64,000 bases of DNA from VAZQ01 sp034669045. Lineage in GTDB: Bacteria; Pseudomonadota; Alphaproteobacteria; Rhizobiales; Xanthobacteraceae. The notes under the pieces were generated by a model. It ran no database searches, was not told the origin of the DNA, and worked only from the letters and a program-made list of their open reading frames with translations. How positions within the stretch are numbered: the first letter of the stretch is position 1; each line of letters starts with the position of its first letter. Both the position numbers and the translations under genes were made by a program. The stretch spans positions 51,577 to 115,576 of the forward strand of contig JAXDOD010000163.1 in NCBI GenBank assembly GCA_034669045.1, given 5' to 3'. Positions 19,001 to 25,508 of this stretch are shown here, one piece after another.

Positions 19001-19070
19001 TGTCCCGATTCCGAAGTTCGCATCATTGTGCGGCACCGTCGTTTGCGAACTTCGGAATCGAAGGACACTA
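18998..19070. repeat. Long inverted repeat 1
   Basis: Imperfect dyad of 73 nt. The left arm TAGTGTCCCGATTCCGAAGT pairs with the right arm ACTTCGGAATC(GAA)GGACACTA around a central loop of about 20 nt. It starts at the stop codon of the HTH gene and could act as a bidirectional terminator or a mobile palindrome. Confidence 0.8.
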
Positions 19071-19082
19071 GCACTTATTGAT

Positions 19083-19160
19083 CTAGTGTGGCTTTGGTTC
19101 AGAAGTCCGCATGTCGGACTCGCTGCAAGAATGATGCGGACTTCTGAACCGCCACACTAG
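19083..19160. repeat. Long inverted repeat 2
   Basis: Imperfect dyad of 78 nt. CTAGTGTGGC(TTT)GGTTCAG at the left pairs with CTGAACCGCCACACTAG at the right, and internal arms AGAAGTCCGCAT/ATGCGGACTTCT extend the stem. It lies 12 nt after inverted repeat 1. Both share the TAGTGT/ACACTA termini but differ inside, so they look like two members of one palindrome family. Confidence 0.8.
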
Positions 19161-19233
19161 GGGTTTGGTACTATGCTCGCGCGGACCGCACGATGGCGCG
19201 CGAGGCGCCGCGCGCGCGGCCGGCGAGGGGACG

Positions 19234-19470
19234 ATGCCGAACACCGACGAACTGGTCGCGCAAGAGCAGATCCTGGCGTCCGCGCGCGACGGCATCTACG
19301 AGATCCGCCGGCGGCTCGCGGCGCTCAAGCCGCGCTTGTCGACGCATGCCAGCGACGCCATCAATATGGCGCGGCAGGAACTGTGCACGGCGCTGGTGCG
19401 GCGGCTGGAGATCGCGGAGCGCGAGATCGCCGAGCTGCAGGACATGATCGCGCTCGATCGCAAGGCCTGA
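19234..19470 (+). CDS. Small helical protein, unknown function
   Basis: A 78-residue protein from the ATG at 19234, with ribosome site GAGGGG 6-8 nt upstream. It is almost entirely predicted helix (AQEQILASARDGIYEIRRRL, RRLEIAEREIAELQDMIA), with a heptad-like pattern suggesting a coiled coil. There is no signal peptide and no known domain was recognised. It follows the double palindrome downstream of the HTH gene on the same strand. Confidence 0.55.
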   Translation: MPNTDELVAQEQILASARDGIYEIRRRLAALKPRLSTHASDAINMARQELCTALVRRLEIAEREIAELQDMIALDRKA

Positions 19471-19591
19471 CCGGCGCGGTTCGTTCGGGTCGCGGCGGAG
19501 CGGGTGGGATCAAGACAGCAGGGGGGTGAGCGGGACGGATCGCCGTCCCGCTCACCCCCGGCCCCCCGGCCGGAGGCTGCGGCCGGCGAGG

Positions 19592-19900
19592 TTACTTGCG
19601 GGCCAGCGGTTTTCCCGCCGCCTGCAGCCGGGCTTGCGCGCGCCGCGCCGCCTCCGGCTTATTGTCCGGCAGGCAGTTGCCGTAATACTTGCAGTCGGGA
19701 TCGACCCAGCCGGAATCCGGAATCTTGGCGCCGCCGACCTCCGGCAGCTTGGGCTTGTGGGGATCGACGCAGTGCGGGGTCCCGTATTTGCACAGCGCCG
19801 TGGCGGGTTCGGCGCTCGCGCCCAACAGGACGGAGGCGGCGCCGGCGATGGTCAGCACGGCCAGGACGGCCGCGCGCGCGCGAGAAGTCAGAGTGGACAT
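19592..19900 (-). CDS. Small secreted cysteine-containing protein
   Basis: A 102-residue protein. The signal peptide (MSTLTSRARAAVLAVLTIAG..., cut near ALCKYG) is followed by a short mature part with four cysteines (ALCKYGTPHC, DPDCKYYGNC) and an Ala/Arg/Gln-rich tail. The regular C-x5-C ... C-x4-C pattern suggests disulphides in the periplasm. No known family could be named with certainty. Confidence 0.55.
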   Translation of the reverse strand: MSTLTSRARAAVLAVLTIAGAASVLLGASAEPATALCKYGTPHCVDPHKPKLPEVGGAKIPDSGWVDPDCKYYGNCLPDNKPEAARRAQARLQAAGKPLARK

Positions 19901-20095
19901 GGTCGTCTCCTGAGAATCGAGAAAGAGCGTGATTGCCCTTCGATGCGCAGGTCCCTAGCGCGGCGCGCCCGCTGGCGATGTGTCGGCCATCACAGGCCGG
20001 CGGCTTCGGCCGCGGCGTCAGGCGCGGCGGATGGAACCGGCGGCGCGCTCCCGGTGTTGTTCGTAATCCACCATAGCGAACCCGGGAGCACGGCC

Positions 20096-20449
20096 ATGAT
20101 TCGTGTCCTATCGGCGGCCTTCATCGCGCTGCCGCTGACCGCGGCGATGGCGCAGCAAGTCCCCACCTTGAACATCGAGCCCAGTTGCCAGGCGGCCGCC
20201 AACGGCTCGCTCGGCTTGAAGCAGGATCTGCAGGCCTGCCGGAGCAGCGAGAACAACGCCCGCGAGGAGGTCAGCAAACAGTGGGCCGAGTTCACGCCGG
20301 CCGACCGGGCCGGCTGCCTGAGCCTCACGACCATGAGCGGGAGCCCCGGCACCTATACCGAGCTGCTCACCTGCCTGGAGATGAAGCGCGCCGTCAGCCA
20401 GCTTCCGAAGGAGCCGCCGCTCGGAACGGTGGGGCGGGCGACGCGCTAG
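20096..20449 (+). CDS. Small exported protein, unknown function
   Basis: A 117-residue protein from the ATG at 20096; the longer upstream frame is a shadow. It has a signal peptide (MIRVLSAAFIALPLTAAMAQ). The mature part has cysteines in EPSCQAA, LQACRSSE, AGCLSLTTMSG and LTCLEMKRA, enough for two disulphides. Similar short exported proteins (SCQAA...CLSL...CLEMKR) occur in Bradyrhizobium; function unknown. Confidence 0.65.
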   Translation: MIRVLSAAFIALPLTAAMAQQVPTLNIEPSCQAAANGSLGLKQDLQACRSSENNAREEVSKQWAEFTPADRAGCLSLTTMSGSPGTYTELLTCLEMKRAVSQLPKEPPLGTVGRATR

Positions 20450-20653
20450 CAGCGCGGCCGATCCTGCCGACGGCCCATTGTCCAGCGCCGGTTGCGGATC
20501 GCCGATGCGAATCGTGGGCCGGCCGGCATCGCCCGTGGCCGGCGCCCGGGATGCACGCGCAACCGTTCCGCCATGCGCCCGAGAGCCCTTCCCTTCAGCC
20601 CGGCCGCGGCGTAGGCTGCCGCAAAAGCCGTACAATATCGGGAGGATGCCCCC

Positions 20654-21034
20654 ATGATTCGCACCTCGGTGCTTGCGTTCCTTGTCGCCTTGCCGCTCGC
20701 CGGGCTCGCCGCCGCGTCCTCGACGCGAGACGCCGCCGCGCAGCCGGCCGGACTCAACGACCAGCAGCGACACGGCCGCCAGGTCTTCGCCCAGTCGTGC
20801 GGCGTCTGTCATCTGCCGCCCAGCCTCAATGCCAGGTCCTACGGTCCGTCGCTGAACAAGGCTTCGGCCAACGGCGACGACGAGATCATGCGCGAATACA
20901 TCGTCAACGGCACGCCGCGCATGCCCGCCTTCAAGCACTACCTCAACAGTTCGGAAGTCGATGCGATCATCGCGTATGTGAGAACCGTGCCTACACCGGC
21001 CCCCGCCCAGGCGCCTCGCCGCGGGGAAGAATGA
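20654..21034 (+). CDS. Small cytochrome c (class I, periplasmic), cassette copy 1
   Basis: A 126-residue protein with a signal peptide cut near AAAQPAG. The haem site is QSCGVCHLP. A C-terminal Met ligand candidate lies in GTPRMPAFKHYL, followed by the closing helix SEVDAIIAYVRTV. The ribosome site GGGAGG is well placed. It is 22 nt upstream of the propeller fusion gene at 21057 on the same strand, and the same two-gene pair recurs at 25127/25509. It probably carries electrons for the fusion protein; that is inference from the conserved pairing. Confidence 0.88.
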   Translation: MIRTSVLAFLVALPLAGLAAASSTRDAAAQPAGLNDQQRHGRQVFAQSCGVCHLPPSLNARSYGPSLNKASANGDDEIMREYIVNGTPRMPAFKHYLNSSEVDAIIAYVRTVPTPAPAQAPRRGEE

Positions 21035-21056
21035 CAATCGCGACGGGAGAACAAGA

Positions 21057-22892
21057 ATGACCAACATGCGAAGCATCTTACTGGCGAGCGCGGCTACGCT
21101 CGCGACCGCGACGTTGGCGCAGGCCGCCGACCATCTGCTGAGCGGCACGATCGCCTCGGCGGCGGGCGAGAAGCTCAGCGGCATCACGGTGTCCGCCAAG
21201 CTCGACGGCTCCACCATCACCACCAGCGTCTACACCGACGAGCAGGGCAACTACTATTTCCCGCCGCTCTCGGCCGGAAAGTACCACGTCTGGGCGCAGG
21301 CGCTCTCGTTCGAGACCGCCAAGGGCGAGGTCGATCTCGCCGCGGCGCGCAAGCAGGACCTCACGCTGCAGCCGATCACCGACAAGGAGCGCGCCTACCG
21401 GCAACTGCCCGGTGAGATGATGGTCGCGGCGCTGCCCGAGGAGAGCGCGGAAGACGCCCGCATCAAGAAGCTGTTCACCAACCAGTGCACCGGCTGCCAT
21501 TCGCCGGGCTACGTGCTGCAGTTCAAGTTCGACGAGCCCGGCTGGAACAAGATCATCAACCTGATGAAGATGGTCGCCAATACCGGCGTGATGCCGCCGA
21601 ATGCCAAGGCCAACGCCCTCATCGAGCACGACCAGAAGGCGCTCGCGGCCTATCTCGCCCGCGCGCGCGGGCCGGGCGACAGCTCGATGAAGGTGACCGC
21701 GCGGGCGCGGCCGAGCGGCGAGGCGGCGCTTGCGGTCTGGACGCTCTATGATGTTCCGCTCAACCCGGATTCCGGGATCGGCACCAAGTACAACACCAAC
21801 GACGGCAGCGACTGGACGCTCGGAACCACGTCCAAGATCGGCCAGCTTCCGCATGACGGCGGCATGGGGCTCGACGGTAACCTCTACTACACGGTCAACA
21901 ACCCCAACAAGGTCGTCACCATCGGCAAGGTCGACACCAAGACCGGCGACGTGAAGTACCTCAAGGTCAACAACAACACCGGCACCGCCGCGACCGCCCA
22001 CGGCCTCGTTCGCGACGCCGACGGCAACTTCTGGTTCGACGTGAACCCGGGCCGCCGCAGCCTCGGCAAGCTCGACGTCAAGAGCGAGAAGATCACCGTC
22101 TACCAGACGCCGCAGAACATGTCGCCGCTCGGCGGCGCCGTGACCATGGACGTCGACGGCAAGGGCAAGATCTGGGCCTCGGCTCCCGACGGCGTGCTGC
22201 AGTTCGATCCGGTGACCGAGAAATTCACCGACTTCAAGTCGACCTTGGCGTTCAAGAACGCGAAAGGCACCAACAGCACCTACGGAGCGGCCGGCGATCG
22301 CGACGGCAACGGCTGGTGGGCGCAGATGGCCTTCGACACCATCGGCAAGGCCGACATGACGACCGGCAAGGTGACCGAGATCACGCTGCCGTCGCTCAAG
22401 AACGAGCTCGACCGGGCCTCCCCCGATCAGCGCAACTTCTATGAGAACTTCGATGACCGCGCCAACGGCAAGCCGCTGCCATGGTCGCAAGGCCCGCGCC
22501 GCATGGGCACCGACAAGAACGGCGACGTGCTGTGGGTGGGCAATTCGTGGGGCTCGACGCTCGCACGCGTCGACACCAAGACGCTCGAGACCAAGATCAT
22601 CCCGTTCCCGAACAGCACCATGCAGCCCTATCACATCGCGGTCGACCAGAACCACAACGTGTGGGGCAATCTGTGGACCTCGGATCACCTCGTCAAATAC
22701 GATCCGGCCACCAACAAATGGACCACCTTCGAGCTGCCGGTGCGCGGGACCGAAATCCGCCACGTGTCGCTGCTCGAGCGCGACGGCAAGACCCAGGTGG
22801 TCGTGCCGGTCTACCGGTCGAGCCAGATGGGCGTGATGACGCTGCGCAGCGAGGCCGACATCGCGGCACTCAAGGCGCAGGCGGCGAAATAA
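21057..22892 (+). CDS. Exported CarboxypepD_reg - haem c - beta-propeller fusion, copy 2
   Basis: A 611-residue protein. The signal peptide is cut near AQAADHLLSG. Residues about 27-108 are a carboxypeptidase regulatory-like domain (LSGTIASAAGEKLSGITVSA, VYTDEQGNYYFPPL). Haem site CTGCH lies at residues 144-148. Residues about 225-600 are Vgb-like propeller blades (GLDGNLYYTVNNPNKVVTIG, VRDADGNFWFDVNPGRRSLG, GTDKNGDVLWVGNSWGSTL, AVDQNHNVWGNLWTSDHLVK). It ends in SSQMGVMTLRSEADIAALKA. Ribosome site GGGAGAA. It is in an operon with the cytochrome c gene 22 nt upstream and is closely related to 25509. Confidence 0.85.
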   Translation: MTNMRSILLASAATLATATLAQAADHLLSGTIASAAGEKLSGITVSAKLDGSTITTSVYTDEQGNYYFPPLSAGKYHVWAQALSFETAKGEVDLAAARKQDLTLQPITDKERAYRQLPGEMMVAALPEESAEDARIKKLFTNQCTGCHSPGYVLQFKFDEPGWNKIINLMKMVANTGVMPPNAKANALIEHDQKALAAYLARARGPGDSSMKVTARARPSGEAALAVWTLYDVPLNPDSGIGTKYNTNDGSDWTLGTTSKIGQLPHDGGMGLDGNLYYTVNNPNKVVTIGKVDTKTGDVKYLKVNNNTGTAATAHGLVRDADGNFWFDVNPGRRSLGKLDVKSEKITVYQTPQNMSPLGGAVTMDVDGKGKIWASAPDGVLQFDPVTEKFTDFKSTLAFKNAKGTNSTYGAAGDRDGNGWWAQMAFDTIGKADMTTGKVTEITLPSLKNELDRASPDQRNFYENFDDRANGKPLPWSQGPRRMGTDKNGDVLWVGNSWGSTLARVDTKTLETKIIPFPNSTMQPYHIAVDQNHNVWGNLWTSDHLVKYDPATNKWTTFELPVRGTEIRHVSLLERDGKTQVVVPVYRSSQMGVMTLRSEADIAALKAQAAK

Positions 22893-22992
22893 GCCGCGCC
22901 TGCCGCGCCGCCGGTCGGGCGGCGCAAGTTCCGCGCGGGCGGAGGTCCACCGCCCGTGCGTCCCCGCGCAAGCGGGGACGGAGCGCAAGAGA

Positions 22993-23063
22993 TCTGGGAA
23001 TTCGGACCAGCATTTCCTCACTTGTAGAGGCGGGCGTCCTACCGTTAGACGACCGGGAGCTGC
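22993..23063 (-). pseudogene. Degenerate tRNA-like sequence
   Basis: Read on the minus strand, the stretch starts CTCCCGGTCGTCTAACGGTA, an acceptor/D-arm of Glu/Gln type with the usual GTC...GAC D-stem. It ends with a T-arm-like CTGGTCCGAATTCCCAG. The anticodon stem does not pair properly, U33 is not in place and the 3' acceptor strand does not match the 5' strand. It therefore cannot be a working tRNA, and is probably a tRNA remnant or attachment-site scar beside the low-GC island at 23.2-24.7 kb. Confidence 0.35.
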
Positions 23064-23190
23064 TTCACGATTGCCCGTTTTCGACCTACTGTAGGTTGAG
23101 GACGGGCTTTCATTTCGCAAGAGGGATTTTAGCAAAATTGCGAAAACCCGTCAACCCACTTGTTGACGATTTCGCAATTTTGAGATAGTC

Positions 23191-23583
23191 ATGCTGGCGC
23201 TATGGGGCTTTCGTTGTTATGTTCTACCGAGCGGTAGGGATGTCATAGATGACTGGTATTCAAACCAATCTGATTCTGTGCAGGCCGCCTTTGATGTCGC
23301 ACTTGAGTTCTTGGAACAGCGACCTCGTCATGAATGGCGCCGACCGCATTTCGATCTTCTCTCGGGGGATATGCGCGAGATTGGAGAAGTCCGATTTAAA
23401 GCTGATCGGAAAGAATTTCGTATCTTTGGCTTTTTCGGTCCAGGAAGATCGATTTTTACGCTCCTAATAGGCGCGAGCAAAAAAGGAAGCACCTACGATC
23501 CTAAATCAGCCATGGAAACTGCATCAAAACGAAAAGACGAAGTAGCTGCCGATGGGAGCCGGTGCCGTGTTTGCAATTTTTAA
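23191..23583 (+). CDS. RelE/HigB-like (Gp49 family) toxin
   Basis: A 130-residue protein. It carries the Gp49/HigB pattern MREIGEVRFKADRKEFRIFG, then RSIFTLLIGASKKG and a C-terminal AMETASKRKDEV helix. Toxins of this class cleave mRNA on the ribosome. It is followed at once by an XRE regulator, the toxin-first order of HigBA-type systems. The G+C content is clearly below the surroundings (about 48-50 %), in line with horizontal acquisition. The start at 23191 is the first ATG of the frame; no good ribosome site is seen. Confidence 0.7.
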   Translation: MLALWGFRCYVLPSGRDVIDDWYSNQSDSVQAAFDVALEFLEQRPRHEWRRPHFDLLSGDMREIGEVRFKADRKEFRIFGFFGPGRSIFTLLIGASKKGSTYDPKSAMETASKRKDEVAADGSRCRVCNF

Positions 23584-23584
23584 A

Positions 23585-24091
23585 ATGGGAAGCAAGCTTC
23601 TACAGAAGCTCGGCAGAAAGCCCTATCGCGATGCATATGTCGGAGAGCACGTTCGCCGCGGCGTCGCATATCAGATTCGTGCATTGCGCGATCAGCGCGG
23701 CTGGAATCAAGGGGAATTCAGCGCGGCACTTGGCAAGCCTCAAAGTGTGGTCTCGCGTTTGGAAGACCCTGGTTATGGCAAGCTGACAATTCAGACCTTG
23801 CTAAAAATCGCATCGGTCTTTGACCTTGCAATTCAAGTTCGGTTCGTCAGCTATTCATCATTTCTTCGCCAGACGCAGGACGTGAGCACATCATCTATGC
23901 ATGTCCCGAGTTTTGATGACGATCCCGGTATTCGGCAATCTCCGGCGTTCGCTGGCCGCATAGCTATGGTTGCTACGGAGACTGACAATTCTATCAGATT
24001 TGAGGGGAGTAGCGGTTCCTCAGCCTCAATGTTTGTTCCAGAGATGCGCGCTGATCCGAAATCCTCAATGATGGTGTTCAATGTCCACTAA
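23585..24091 (+). CDS. XRE-family antitoxin/regulator
   Basis: A 168-residue protein from the ATG at 23585, one base after the toxin stop (the frame is open from 23552). The HTH region is GVAYQIRALRDQRGWNQGEF...GKPQSVVSRLED...LTIQTLLKIASVFDLAIQV. The C-terminal half (SYSSFLRQTQDVSTSSMHV, DDDPG) is low-complexity and probably binds the toxin. It is expected to neutralise the RelE/HigB-like protein and repress the operon. It overlaps the next gene by 11 nt. Confidence 0.75.
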   Translation: MGSKLLQKLGRKPYRDAYVGEHVRRGVAYQIRALRDQRGWNQGEFSAALGKPQSVVSRLEDPGYGKLTIQTLLKIASVFDLAIQVRFVSYSSFLRQTQDVSTSSMHVPSFDDDPGIRQSPAFAGRIAMVATETDNSIRFEGSSGSSASMFVPEMRADPKSSMMVFNVH

Positions 24092-24440
24092 TGACAAACC
24101 TGATGGACACGGAAAGAGAATTGTCCGGTCTAAATATTATGGCCAATTTATTGCCACGAACTTCGGCCTACGCATAAACGATAACCTTTGCGAATTGGGG
24201 TTTGCGTACGAAACGTCTGAGGCAGAACAAGAGATTCTGCTGGAGCAGGGTGCCGCGGTCCTGACACCCCGATCGCTAAAAACGCTTTCGTTGCTCTTGG
24301 CGTCGGCGATTTCTGCATTTGAAGAGGCTAACGGCGAAATCAAAGTTGCGCCTGGTAAACTGGCGCAACTTCAGAAGGTCGTGGACGATAGTGTTGCGTC
24401 GGCAAGAGCCAAGAAGAGCAAGGGCGAGGCCGCCAACTGA
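24081..24440 (+). CDS. DUF3467-like small protein, third gene of the TA operon
   Basis: A 119-residue protein. The beta-rich start KYYGQFIATNFGLRINDNLC is followed by GAAVLTPRSLKTLSLLLASA and an AISAFEEANGEIKV helix. This resembles the DUF3467 layout (one beta strand pair, then the MSPQHAK-like helix), but the match is only by eye. It overlaps the XRE gene by 11 nt, so the three genes are one transcription unit. The role is unknown; it may be an accessory factor of the toxin-antitoxin pair. Confidence 0.5.
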   Translation: MSTNDKPDGHGKRIVRSKYYGQFIATNFGLRINDNLCELGFAYETSEAEQEILLEQGAAVLTPRSLKTLSLLLASAISAFEEANGEIKVAPGKLAQLQKVVDDSVASARAKKSKGEAAN

Positions 24441-24457
24441 GGCGGCCTCGTGGAGAC

Positions 24458-24709
24458 TCAGGCGGGCAGGTCGAGTATCTGGCGGCCCCATGTCAGGGAA
24501 CTAGCGGCGCCACACTCTTCCATTACGTGATAGGAAGCCTCGTCCTGATCCTCCAGCATTTTCTTGCAGGCACCCATTAACTTACCCGAGTTCCTTTCAG
24601 TTGCGCCGGCTACCGCTTGATTGTGCCAATTAACAAAATCTTCGTCGCCTCTGCCCTCAACCAAGCACCAACGGAGCGCACCTTGGGCCCGACCAGGATC
24701 GCATGCCAT
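24458..24709 (-). CDS. Small protein of the low-GC island, unknown function
   Basis: An 83-residue frame whose ATG at 24709 has a clear ribosome site on the minus strand (GAAAGGGAG, spacing 9). The sequence (WCLVEGRGDEDFVNWHNQAV, LMGACKKMLEDQDEASYHVM) gives no recognisable family. It is convergent with the three-gene TA operon (17-nt gap) and has the same lower G+C. Confidence 0.45.
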   Translation of the reverse strand: MACDPGRAQGALRWCLVEGRGDEDFVNWHNQAVAGATERNSGKLMGACKKMLEDQDEASYHVMEECGAASSLTWGRQILDLPA

Positions 24710-24819
24710 GAGACAAACTCCCTTTCTTCGATCTGACTACGCGCAACAATCTCAGCGTGAACTTCGATAAACAACAACCGCGCGCGGATCGTGCCCTATG
24801 GGGCTGCGGCGGAATGAAG

Positions 24820-24893
24820 CAAATTGAAATGGACCACCCTCAAATCCAAAAGGGACCAGCAACCATCAAAAGGGGCCAGTACCGGAATGCGCG
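24820..24893. mobile_element. Possible IS21-family terminal remnant
   Basis: Three imperfect repeats lie in a row: AATTGAAATGGACCACC, CAAATCCAAAAGGGACCAGC and ATCAAAAGGGGCCAGTA. They resemble the multiple terminal repeats at IS21-type ends. No istA/istB genes remain. It sits between the low-GC island and cassette copy 2, so it may mark an old insertion. Assignment is from memory of the repeat style only. Confidence 0.35.
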
Positions 24894-24972
24894 GACGAGG
24901 TCGTGGATCCATCAACAGGATGAACTCAAGGCTGCGTGCCGCCCGCGCCGTTTCCGGAGCGTGCGGCGTTCG

Positions 24973-25029
24973 CGAAGCATGGACGCGTTGCCGAAGCATG
25001 GACGCGTTGCCGAAGCATGGAAGCGTTGC
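24973..25029. repeat. Tandem repeat, 3 x 19 bp
   Basis: Three units of CGAAGCATGGACGCGTTGC. The first two are identical and the third has one change. They lie about 100 nt upstream of the cytochrome c start at 25127. They could be regulatory or simply slippage products. Confidence 0.8.
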
Positions 25030-25126
25030 CGAAGCCTTGAAACGGCGGCGAATTCAACGGCACGCCCTTCCCCTTGCGGCCGCTGCGGAGTACGCTCCGG
25101 CCAATAGACCGCTCGGAGGAATCGAC

Positions 25127-25483
25127 ATGAAGCGCGGCGTCTGCGTGGCTCTGTTGCTGCTGACCGCGATGCCGCACGGCGCCTCCGCGCAGCCCGCCGC
25201 CCCCGCGCTGACCGAGCAGCAGCAACTGGGCCAGCGGCTGGTCACCCAGTCCTGCGGCGTCTGCCATCTCAAGCCGCAGATCACCAGTCCCACCTTCGGT
25301 CCGGCCCTGTCGAAGGATTCGGCCGGCGGCAACGACGACGTCATGCGCGAGGTGATCACCAACGGCACGCCGCGCATGCCCGGCTTCAAGCTGCTGTTCG
25401 ACACCGACCAGATCAACGCCATCATCGCGTATTTGAAAACCGTGCCGGCGCCCCCGCCGGCGGCCCCTCCGCCCGCGCGCTGA
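25127..25483 (+). CDS. Small cytochrome c, cassette copy 2
   Basis: A 118-residue protein from the ATG at 25127 with ribosome site GGAGGA. The signal peptide is cut near ASAQPAA. The haem site QSCGVCHLKP is followed by GPALSKDSAGG, GTPRMPGFKLLF (Met ligand candidate) and the closing helix INAIIAYLKTVPA with a Pro-rich tail. It is about half identical by eye to the product of 20654 and is paired in the same way with a propeller fusion (25-nt gap). Confidence 0.88.
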   Translation: MKRGVCVALLLLTAMPHGASAQPAAPALTEQQQLGQRLVTQSCGVCHLKPQITSPTFGPALSKDSAGGNDDVMREVITNGTPRMPGFKLLFDTDQINAIIAYLKTVPAPPPAAPPPAR

Positions 25484-25508
25484 GCGGACGACAATGGAGA
25501 AGAACCCC

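Noticed and set aside
22993..23063. Functional tRNA gene
   Set aside because: The anticodon stem-loop and 3' acceptor strand do not fit; kept only as a tRNA-like remnant.
21078..23135. 685-aa open frame on the minus strand
   Set aside because: Antisense of the propeller fusion; no signal, motif or ribosome site.
24973..25029. CRISPR-like short repeats
   Set aside because: Units are directly adjacent with no spacers, so this is a simple tandem repeat.
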